DNA of 64,000 nt from Branchiostoma floridae. Taxonomy: Eukaryota; Chordata; Leptocardii; Amphioxiformes; Branchiostomatidae. Both the position numbers and the translations under genes were made by a program. Below the pieces are notes generated by a model, which was not told where the DNA came from, did no database searches, and worked only from the letters and a program-made list of their open reading frames with translations. This document shows, piece by piece, positions 38,645 through 49,800 of this stretch; within the stretch, counting starts at the first letter, position 1, and every line of letters begins with the position of its first letter. The stretch lies in the NCBI RefSeq assembly GCF_000003815.2, contig NC_049995.1:2020296-2084295 (forward strand), in the 5' to 3' direction.

Positions 38645-40099
38645 ATACCATTAGGTTCACCCCAAGGTAGTGTGTGCGAGTGAAAAAAAGAATTGGGGCT
38701 ATGAAAGGGGGTATTTGAATAGCCTAATGTGATAGCCAGCCCAGGTAGACAGCTCAGCCTTTCCCGTAAACCTTTTCTGCTAGGAGGAAGAAAGAAAAAG
38801 AACGCACCAGGAAAAACAATGTTTTCTCCTTCGGGGAAAACATAAATGATCATAGATATTATGTCTAGGCCAGGCTATTGACGCTTCCTAGAGGTTCTAA
38901 AGAACGTTATGAAATTGTTCTTTTTATACCGCTGGTTCCGAGGCCTAGTCATAAAGATTGGACTTACATGTGAACGGATTCAATACAACTTAACGGTTGG
39001 AAAGTGGAATCAAACAGCCCTGACTCTCTGACTGGAATTCCAAACATTCCTATGGATCAGCATTCCCGTGGACACATGCCTGTACAATTCCCAGAATTTT
39101 TGCGACTGAACACAATCATATACCATTTGGCTCGCCCCTGAGGCGTCGCCAAAAAGAAGGATAGCAACAAAAGTTTTAGATTTTCCCTCCCAATATGTCC
39201 ACATAGAAATCTTTATTGACATAAACTGACAATAGAATCTATTGACATAAATTGACATGTATTACAAAGTACAGTAGTACAGTACAACCAAGAAGGTTCT
39301 TTTTCAACGTACCTCCTTGTCAACATATTGGGTCTAGCATGTCATTTACACTATTGGTTCTGTAACAGTGGGGTTCTAGCGCTGCTAACGGTACATGTCA
39401 CCTGGGTACATGTGTATAAGCATTCGTCCACGTATCTCACCACTTGGTCACCGACCAACGCCAGGAACACAATGACGTCAGGATCGTCTATAAAGGAGTG
39501 AAAGAACGCCGGTAGGTAGTCCCTGCCGCCGTAGATGCCTTCAGACATGCTCATGACGGCGTCATAGTCGCTGTGACACGCCATACGGAACGTGAGAGCT
39601 AGGTCCGCACCACTGGTGGTGTTGTCCGCCATCTTTAGAACTTTTGTGAACTTGAACTTTGGTCTAGTTATTTTTGGTCTAGTTTGGAACCAACATGGGT
39701 CCAAAGGTCGGGTCGGTAATCTCCAAGCAGATGTTAGGATGGAACCAGAGAGACGCACAAACAAGCTGTAACGTTTACAATAACTAGCGGTACACATCTG
39801 CAGAAACTAGAGGACGACTCGAAGCGCATGTCACAAGGCACAATACCTGCAATACCATCAAAAATCGCAAGAGCGAGGTTTTGCGCCATTAGTTTGAGAT
39901 GGGCCGATGCAAGGAGGTTAAAATTTTAACGTGAACTCGAAAACTCTCATGAAAGATCTATTTATGATAATTCTGCTCTTTAAGTTAATTCATGAAGTTC
40001 CTCATCCCCCATTTTGATACTTATAACTTTTTAACTGTTATATTTTTTATGACAGACCGAAAGAAAACCCCTGTACTGAAGTGAAACCGCCCACTTTTC

Positions 40100-40260
40100 C
40101 CATGATGCTCCACTTCCCTAAGAAGTGAAACTAAGGAAACTTCCGGGTTGGGTCTGACTGTGTTTCGGGTAAAAATCCCACGTTTTGTCGCTTTTCTGGA
40201 CGCCAGAGCAGCACTGCACGGACGGACATGTGTTCGAACTACCACACTGGCTGTTGCAAG
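40100..40260 (+). promoter_or_regulatory. Promoter and non-coding exon 1 of TIR-death gene C, IRF/ETS-like block
   Basis: The block at 40123-40150 has AAGTGAAACT, then GGAAACTTCCGGGTTG, and is shared with the gene B promoter. A candidate exon 1 ends GTTGCAAG/GTTAGT at 40260 and joins the acceptor at 40808/40809. The transcription start is not defined. Confidence 0.6.
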
Positions 40261-40305
40261 GTTAGTTTACAGATAGAGGAGCTTTATAAGCGCGCGTTTT
40301 ACTTG

Positions 40306-40352
40306 TGACGTCAGGGGATTTCCAGATGATTTTTTTTTAGCTGGAAACCCCC
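40306..40352. promoter_or_regulatory. Inverted pair of kappa-B sites with a CRE in intron 1 of gene C
   Basis: TGACGTCA (40306-40313) directly abuts GGGGATTTCC (40314-40323). After a T-rich loop comes GGAAACCCCC (40343-40352), a kappa-B site in the other orientation. The flanks CGTCAGGGG and CCCCTGACG are complementary, so the whole is a hairpin. All lie within 100 bases of the predicted exon 1. NF-kappa-B control is an inference from consensus matches. Confidence 0.5.
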
Positions 40353-40819
40353 TGACGCGCGTATGCTGAGTCACAAGTTGGTGTTACAAATTGTAGTGAA
40401 CAAGGCTTCTTTAGTGGCTCCACATACTGAATAGATACTGAAGAGGCAGTAAGAACAAGTATGCCAACTCAATTCTTTTAATAGCTTTGTGTTCTGTAAT
40501 TTACCTGCCATGGGAGGGGTTTACGGAAAACACTGAGCAGGGTTATTAAGGCTACCTGGCAGCCAAATTGGCTATTGTAACCTTAACATCTTGAGTCCAC
40601 CGCTGTGTTGCAAACTGGTCTTTCCAAACAACTTTGAAGGGCCTAGAAAGAAAGCAGTGAAGTGACTTGAGATGTCAATAGCAGCTAAAAGAAATTTTCT
40701 TTTGGCTTCTTTTGACCGCATGATGCAGTAATATGATAATTTGTTGTTTGAACAGTTTCTAAGCGCATACACCAACAAGTTTTATTCCCTTTTTTGTTTT
40801 GATTTCAGAAATGTAAACC

Positions 40820-43800
40820 ATGATGGGAGACAACGGCCCATCCAACCAAAACTCTACTTTCATCTACGACACTGCTGTGTATTACGATGAATCTGACCAA
40901 AGAAGGGAGGACATACAAAAGTATAGAGACAAACTCGAACATAACAAATGGGGGTTTTCAGTATGCGACCCATACCGAGACGGGCACGGAGAACGGATGA
41001 AACGGTTCAAGCAGTCGTTTATAGACAGCCGCCACGCCATAGTGTTTCTCTCACCAGACGTACTGGAACGAATGAACAAAAACCTTGAAGACGCCGTAGA
41101 ATTTAAGATGGGTACGTTTTTGTCTGGGATTCTGGAAAGCCACGACCTGAAGCTGAAGAGAAGACTCATTCCCATTGTGTTTGAAAGTGACGACAGGAAT
41201 TTCCAGAAACCTTTTCTTCTGAGCGACTTCAGTATTCTGTGTCCAGGGAAGAAAGGGTTTTACAGACACCTGTACAGATCACTGAGCAAGCTGTCGGGTA
41301 ACTTTTTTTTATCTTTTTTAATGGAGTTAGAAGAGCCTTTTAGTCTTGGGTCAAAAATGTAATTCAATATTATATACTTTCTTAGTACCAATTTTTAGAT
41401 GTCATAGCTGCAAGAAAATGGTGTTCCCTCCTTGTTAGCTAGTAAGTGTTTCAATATTATTGGTTCACGGATTTTTTCCTAAAAAGTATGGAGCGAGAGG
41501 GCAAAATAAAAATAAAAATAAAAATTGTAAAATGGTTGGGGTAAAGGTAAGGGTTAATCCAAAACATAAAGAATAAAAAGTTTTCAGCTCGAAAAAAGTA
41601 CAAAACACTATTACTGTACAGTAACTGCACCTGTTTGTTCAAAATTATAAATTTTAAAGTAGTGTCAGTTTTTATGTTTGTCCCATTCTTCATCATAGTT
41701 CATGAATGAAAAATATGACTGCAATAATAATACCCACATTTTAAGGAGCTTATAATATAAAGGCCAATTTGCTACACCAGAAAGTTGGTGAATGGTTTCA
41801 TTTATGGTGAAAATTTGCTGAGTGGTGATTTTTATTTTTTCCCCAAAAAATTGGAGCGAGCGAATCCGTGAACCAAGAAATTAAATTGGTGTGGCCTTAA
41901 GAACAAATATTTATATTGTTATTGCAACATTTATTCTTAAAACTTTAGGCCCTGACACCATCACGCAGAGGCAGATCCGACAGAAGGTTGATGCGATGGG
42001 CAGAGACAGATACACAGACAGAGTTGTTACTGGGGTGGCACATGGACTTGAGATACCAGAAGAAGTCCTGGAAGACATCCTACAGGAATATGGAGGACAC
42101 AAGGCCATGCTGATAGAGGTACATCTTCTGGATTAACATGCTTTTTTACGTGATGACAATAAACCAAAAACAGTTGGAACTTAGGCTCTATAACATAGAT
42201 TGTAGCCTGCATTCTGTCCTACATCCTTGCCTTTACTAGTACTTTGTTCATTTTGTAAAAAAGGGAAAGGTTTTTTTCTGATGTTTTGAACTTGTGATTG
42301 AAACAATGCTGTTCATACAATGAAAACTTGTGTACAACCTGTCATGATTTCACCAGTGAAGTTGCCAAAAGATTTATGGTACACACCTCTGACTATTTGC
42401 AGACTGTGGAGTGTTGGAGGTTACGCCATGGGCCTGATGCGACTGCCACTATTTTGGACCGTGTCCTGGAAAGATGTACCACTACACCTCAACAAGTAGC
42501 TGACCTACCACCACAGAGCCTTGGTGAGGAATTTATTACCTCCTGTGTGTGTGTGCATGTTTGCGTGCGTGTGTGAATGCATGTGTGTGTGTCTGTGTGT
42601 CTGTATGTGTGTATGTGTGTATTTCAGTAAATTCCTCTCTTCCCTAGAACTTGGTCATGGAACCCCCATGACATTATGTTTTGCATTAAGTCGCTGTCAA
42701 TCGTGAAATCTCCCGCCGTTTTTCAAAGCCTTGTTTTACAAAGACGGGCATGATTAACAAATGTACTGTCTCAACCTAAGTGTAAAATGACTCTTTGTAA
42801 ATGCATGTCATGTTTTCAGTGAGGACACATATCACTGAGGAACCCTCTTCTATGATTCCCATTCAGCGACAGACAACCACCAGTGGTAAGTTTTGTTTTG
42901 CTGCATCTTACTGCTAGACGCACAATTATAATTTATATACATTTTTTATATTGAAATGTATTTAAATTAATGTTATAAAAGAGAGAGTCAATTCAGCAAA
43001 GCTGGTGTCATTTTTTATTAATTTGTTCCATTGAACTTATTGAATCTTGTGCAATAGAGCAATACTGTGTTGGCTGGGCCTCATCATTGAACAAATGGAA
43101 AAGCTAAAGACCTCCTAAGGTGGTACTAAACAGGTGCCGAACAGGAAAAAGGAAGAGACAAGAAAGCTGAGAGAGACCTTCTCGAGATGGGCTGAGAGGA
43201 CAACATCGAGCAACAAACAACAAGCACTGATGATGATGGTGATAATAAACTGTAAAAAAAATAATGTGATAAAGTAGTCTTGCATCGGATATTTGTTACT
43301 TTGGTGCTCGGTATTCACTGTGAATTTACATTTTTTTTGTAGAAGTTCAAGGAGCTGCACATGAACTTGATGCAGCTCTGAACATTGATGTGGAAAACCT
43401 GACAGTTCACTCAGGAGAAGCCCAACTGCATGGACTGGAAGTTTCCTCAGAATCAGGTCAGTTTAAGCTTTGTAGTTGTCTTCTTACAGTAACACAGAAA
43501 TCAAATTGTGCCAAGAGGATTTGAAGAGTTCAGATTTTGTGTCTACTTTTCTTATCTGTGATATACTTTAACTTGTGCTTCTAAATTAGTCCTATCATGG
43601 TGAAGAAAAAAGAATAATATGTGGCAATAGCAAGTTAATATCATGATAATTCCTTTTGCTATGTATTTAGTCCTTTATAAGTTTTGCCAAGAAGGTTATA
43701 TTTTATGTGTTTCTGTGTTTTTATGTGGGTAGCATAACTCAATGTGTCCTTATGATTATAGTGATATTTGGTACGTGGGTAGTAGATACATACAAAATAG

Positions 43801-46800
43801 AATTGAGCAAAATTATTGGGTTCCCAATTGAAAGCAGCTTTCATATATCAATGGTACTACAGCAAAACTCCTCCTACATTTATTACTTTGTTAATTTGTT
43901 TGTAGAACCTGCTAACGATGCAGCTGAAGCACCTGGCACTGATGGAGAAGAGCAGACAGAAGGAGCACAACCTCCCCCAGAACCTGGTTAGTTTGAACGC
44001 TATCAGTCTTGTTACATGATTATTGATTTAAAAAAAAAAAATTAATACAGTCTGAGATAGCAGCTAAACCTTTAAAGTCGAGTTTTACAAAAATGGACAA
44101 TGTCATGATTAACAAAATGTATCATGTTTTCAGGGAGGACACATGTCATAAACTCCTCCTATGTGTTTGAGTAGTAGAGTAGAGTAGAGTAGAGTTCTTC
44201 AGGTGCAGCTAGGAACATCTGTGTGAACGTATGTGTTCATGTGTTTGTAGAACCTGCTGATGATACAGCTGAAGCTCCTGGCACTGATGGAGAACAGCAG
44301 ACAGGTGCTACAGAAGGAAGCCAACCTCCCCCAGAACCTGGTTGGTTTGAACACTATCATTTTCATTATAATATTGATTAAAAAAGAAAATGAATACAGC
44401 CTGAGATAAGCAGCTATCCCTTTAAAGTGAAATTTTACAAAAATGGACAGTGTCATGATTAACAGAATGTATCATGTTTTCAGTCAGGACACATGTCACT
44501 GAGGAACCCTCTCCCATCACTCCCAAACTCCTCCTATGTGTATGAGTAGTAAGAGTAGAGTTCTTCAGGCGCAGCTAGGAACGTGTGTGTTTGTGTTTGT
44601 AGAACTCGCTAATGATACAGCTGAAGCTCCTGGCACTGATGGAGAACAGCAGACAGGTGCTACAGAAGGGGCCCAACATTCCCCAGAACCTGGTTAGTTT
44701 GAACACTATTATTTGATTATTGATTATTGATATTGAAAAAGAAAATGAATACAGCTTGAGATACTGTTAATGCATTTAAGTTTGTGGGGATTGAATTTGA
44801 CTGTTCGTGGTAGTTTTAAGATTGCTTTTAGCACCAAGCACTGTAGTCTCTAACTGCCATGGAAAAATAGTTGCGGTGAATTAGCAACGTGAAAACCGCA
44901 AACATAAAACCTGGTCTGATTTAGTTTCTGCATTTACAGTAGTAGCTAACCCTTTAAAGTTAGGAAGTTTGGTTATACAGTCAAACCTGTCCTGAGCAAT
45001 CACTCACGGGACCGAGCAAAAATGGTTGCTGAGGATAGGTGGTTGCTTGGCGAACAAAAATAATAAATGATACGGTTTGCATTTATTTATTTATGCATGA
45101 TATACACCTTCAGTTAGTTCTCAGGAAACATATCTACAAGAGACGCACAGTTTTCAATCCCCATGCTGTTATGTAAACAAATTTCAATAAACCATTGTTT
45201 AACAATCAGAGCTGAGTTTGTCTAACAATTAAACATGGTTTGTTTTGTAGTTGTCTGTTTTTCTGAACAGCCCAAACAAGTGCTTTGAATTTCTCTACCA
45301 GTATGTCAAAATTCTCACTGATAATCATTTTGCACGGTGCACATTGTCAATATGCTTGACTGATATTCCCTTACATAAAGAGAAGAAGTCTCTAAGTCCA
45401 GGGTAACTGTGCCTTCATAATTCTTCATATAAAATGGCTGCTAGCTGCTGTCAGTCAATTTTGGTTGGTATGGTTTTTTTTGGTATGGCAAATTTCTAAA
45501 TTAAGGTTTTGATACTTTCTCATTGATATTACCAATTTTATAAAGTCATGGGTAACAAATCTAATTTATGATGCAGCGGCAACACCAATGCACCTCAGCT
45601 ACCGTGAAAATGCAGCCATTGATGTAGAAGGTGGCAACAGTACAGATGAACCTCCAGAGAGATGTAGCCAAGTAAATGTAGAAGTTAAAAACAGTGCAGT
45701 CAATCATCCAGACACCGGCAAAGAAAAACTGTCAAATGGTGCAGCAGGATCTCAGCTAGTTCCTTTGGAGAAAGGTTAGTTCAATTATCAAATTGATATC
45801 AAACTTTATGTTTTTATTTGCATTCTTATCTTTTTTTAGCCAGAGTGTCGTCATGCAAAAAGTTATGCAAAAAATTAATAAATTTCCTTTCATTCTCTTT
45901 GTGGTGGTTCAGACATTGATGCAAAATGAATATGCTGAATGATTTTTGATATTTGTGGGACTAGTGGGTACTTAATTGAATGCTGTGAAGTAAGATGAAT
46001 TATTTTTTTTACTCCTTCACCCCTATGGTATATCAATATTAATAAGGTAATGATGTCATTGTTACGACCTTGGTGTTACGAGTCACGTGATGCCCCTTGC
46101 TCTCTTAACACCATGATGGCTGTGTTGTAAGCATTATGTGATTAAATCCCTCTTTGAATCAAGGTGCATCTTCGCCTTTGATTAACTCACTTCGCATCCT
46201 CTGGTCGACGTTGCTGTTTGTCTATCTATAGCCTGGCATAGTAGCAAATTTTTGAAGCATAGTTTGAATACTCTAGATCTACCTCTAAACTATTTGCCTT
46301 GTTGATGTAGAAGGTGACAACAGTGCAGCCAAACCTCCAGACACCAGCGAAGAAAAACTGTCAACTGGTGCACAAGGAACTCAGCTAGTTTCTTTGGAAC
46401 AAGGTTAGTTCAAATGTATTATACATTAATTTTGCTTTTATTGGCATTTCTGTCTTTTTTAGTCTGCGATCATGAATTGCTACCAATTGATTTCTTTTTC
46501 TTTTAAGTGGCTAGATATTGAAACATGATATGTTATACCTTGATAATTCCTAGAGGGTCTAAATTTGACTTATGAATCAGTTTGCTTGAAGGGACATAAA
46601 TCTATTAAAAGCCAATTTTAGTAAAGCTTTCTTTCAAACTGAAGAGTGGTTGCATTTGAATTGATAATATGTAACTATGCTCTTGGGGACAGTATGTTGC
46701 TTTTGAATACATTGTAGTTAAATTCACATTCTTTGGGTGCTGTTAACAGATATTTTCAGCCTCATGTTGGCTCTGCTGCTTTTAGCATTCACCATGAATG

Positions 46801-49800
46801 GACAGAATGGTTGAGAAGTACTGACACGTCTAGTCTTCTCTTACGTAACATTTAAGCTGTATAGCTATCATTGTATTACTAAGAAAATCAGAATCATGAT
46901 GATTTAGACACTGTTTGTTACCCATAAAACTGGTCATGACCAAGTGTGAAAGCTGCACCATTATCTGTTGGATTAGGGTGGCAATTTGAAGATTGACGAC
47001 TGTCTATATTATCTTAACATTTGGATATCAGAAGAGCACATGGCATACATGCTACAAAAAGTTAATTTTGTCACTGAGGTATAGGAAAGTCAGTGTTTGA
47101 ACAAAAAGGTTGTCCAATTTTCTTGGGCAACCAAATATTGTTGAACCATGTGTCATTAAGACTGTACAAGTGAAGTCAAGAGGACAAGCACAGGCTACGT
47201 AGATCCAGTCCACAACATAAACATGGCTGAAAAGTTTTCAAACTTGACAGGGACGCAGAACGTCACAGTGGTGAACTACCACATCAAGAACATCTACATC
47301 ACAAACAGCGACATGGTTCAGGTCGGTGACTGTAATGCCATACAGATGTCACAGACGGAGGTTGGGGAAGATAATCTAGAGGAAGAGGAGGAGGATGCAT
47401 CTGGTGTGGAAGTACCAACACGAACAGCCCACAGCCAGCTGGGTACAGCTGCAGGCACGAACACTGATGAGAACACTGACAGACATGATGACTCGCACCT
47501 GGAGGAAGAAGACTGTAAGAAATGGAGTTAACGACTTGTGACGGTCGAGCCACACAAATTTGATTTTTAATGGATGACATCCTCTGCATGGAGACAAAAC
47601 TTTATGAGGAAAATTTCCATCAATTGTTTGGGATTGGACTTTTGCATGATACGTCAGGCTAATTTACGATGGTTCCATGATCATGATCATGTTCCCGCAG
47701 TTGCAGTTTTGTCATTTGTAGACGCTGCTACATTTTCATAGGCTTGTTGTAACAATCAAAGCAAGATTTCCCTCAGAAAAAAAAACTTTTAGGCAGAAAT
47801 CATCCAGAAGTCTAATTTGTATGGCATAAATTTTAGATTACATGTGAAATAACTTTCTTGTGGTGAATATGATTTTTAATATGCATCTTGTGGCAAAATA
47901 GCATGGAATGGATGATAGTTTATAGCTGCTCCATTCACTTGGATGGCACTTAAGGCTATCAAATAGGAGCAAGCAAGGTTAATCTTGAATGTGATTCTTA
48001 GGAGTTCATTAGCTTTGCACTTCTAGTGTTTATTGCTGCAGAAATTGTTTTGCAACTTTTCATTTTGTTGGGGAGTCTGAAAGAATGATTGATGTCTGTC
48101 ATTGCCTCTGGTAAAATGCTGTCTTGTGCAGCAAGAATTGTGGCATTGTTTTATCTGCTCTTGGCACTCACTGTTAAACAGCTGCTGTTTCAGCTCAATA
48201 AACAGCTATTCTCAGTAATCATTATCTTCTATGGCAGCTCTTGAAATTCCAAGTTGGAAAACTTTTAGATTTGTCAGAAAGTGCCGAAATGGACACATTG
48301 TGACTAATTCTTTAATTGGCACATGTGGCTATTATCAATAAAGTTTCAAATTGGAAATCTGGTCACTCTCTTGTACACTGAGTCCAGAAATTTAAAACCC
48401 TAATCATAGATATCTGATTTTGATACATCCCTACCATAACCAACATTTGTTTGCTGTGTCTACAGGAAAACCTATAGTTGATTTTACTTTACATTTTACT
48501 TGTAGATGCTGCTGCAGCACCACTTCAACAAGATGGACCCCCAGATCCAAGTGAAGTTGAATCTGGTGCAGGTATATTCTTATAACTTAAAAGTTGCTCC
48601 AATAGATTGCAAAGTTGTAATATCTATAACAGTTTAACCCTCAAACCACCGTATGGGGTCAAAACTGACCCCAGGCGTATATCAATGTGTGCCATTATGT
48701 CATTTCTGGTTGAAAACAAATTTCCTTCCAGGAGTTTGTTTGTATATATGTCCTATAACTTCTTATACGTTTTTACCGAGATTGGCTAATTATTGATTAA
48801 GTTATCCTCGAAAGTTTATGCATAGTCCAGTGGGGTCAAAATTGACCCCAGCATTTTTTTAAACAAACTTTTGTTACCCACACCTAAACTACTTATTGTA
48901 GGAGCACGAAATTTTCAGAGAATGATGTACATGTAAGCCAAAATTATTATACTAACTTTCGTGCCATTATAATGTTATATGATGACATTATGACGTCATC
49001 TAGGTAATATCGGCCGCCATCTTGGATTTTGACTGATGANNNNNNNNNNNNNNNNNNNNNNNNNNNNNNNNNNNNNNNNNNNNNNNNNNNNNNNNNNNNN
49101 NNNNNNNNNNNNNNNNNNNNNNNNNNNNNNNNNNNNNNNTGAGCCACCTCGTAATCTTGAATTTATAAGATGTGATAAACAACTGTTATTTGCCAAGAAA
49201 ACCTTAAAACTAAAATGTTTAATACAAAATTAGAAAATTTCGTAATAAATATGTCTGTCAGAAAAACGTTGCCATGGCAACATGAAAAATGATGAACATA
49301 CTTTGTTCACTGAAAATGTTTGCTATCAACATTTTCTAAAAAGTTACCAAGTTTGGTGGCCCTAGCATAAGCCATTCAGGCGCAATAAGGCATTGAAGTT
49401 GGTACAGGCATCAAAAACCTCCTTCCTGGTCTGAATAGCGTTGGTGCAAAATGTGGTCCACATGATCTTTTGCATAAATTATGATAATGAGCTAGAAGTA
49501 TTCTCACCTAATCATGTCAGACTGTCCCACATAGATTAACGAAACTATACATATATACAAATCACAAAAAGAGTCACACAAAAAAACTGTATTTGTACAA
49601 AACGTTTTGGGGTCAGTTTTGACCCCATACGGTAATCTACGTCACAAAAAAGCTACGGTGGTTTGAGGGTTAATATGCAATGTAATCTGTCTACTAGTAG
49701 GTCAAAGTGAGAATTTGTGTAATAATTTTGATTTGTTTTCAAATTGTTGATGTCCTCAGATTCTGAATTCTCATTATTCTTGATCCATATTTTAGAACCT

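Larger units (their letters stand above)
37324..39632 (-). pseudogene. GNAT N-acetyltransferase, NAT16-like, copy 2 (frameshifted in exon 2)
   Basis: Exon layout is as in copy 1: 39632-39441 (64 codons), 38489-38257, and 37881-37324. Exon 3 is 558 bases, identical in length to copy 1, and open. Exon 2 is 233 bases against 234 in copy 1. A one-base loss near 38305-38315 (GTGCGATGGAATCG against GGGACAGGGAAAACG) shifts the frame and stops it at 38298 after PSHKA. Splice sites are intact. The damage is a single lesion in an otherwise well-kept gene, so it is either a recent pseudogene, a segregating allele or an assembly error. The product of the open parts would be 326 residues in length if no base were missing. 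Confidence 0.75.

Noticed and set aside
47223-47531. Stand-alone 102-residue protein starting MAEKFSN
   Set aside because: The exon is open upstream of this ATG to an acceptor at 47193 in the phase required by gene C, so it is better read as an internal exon. Internal initiation is not excluded.
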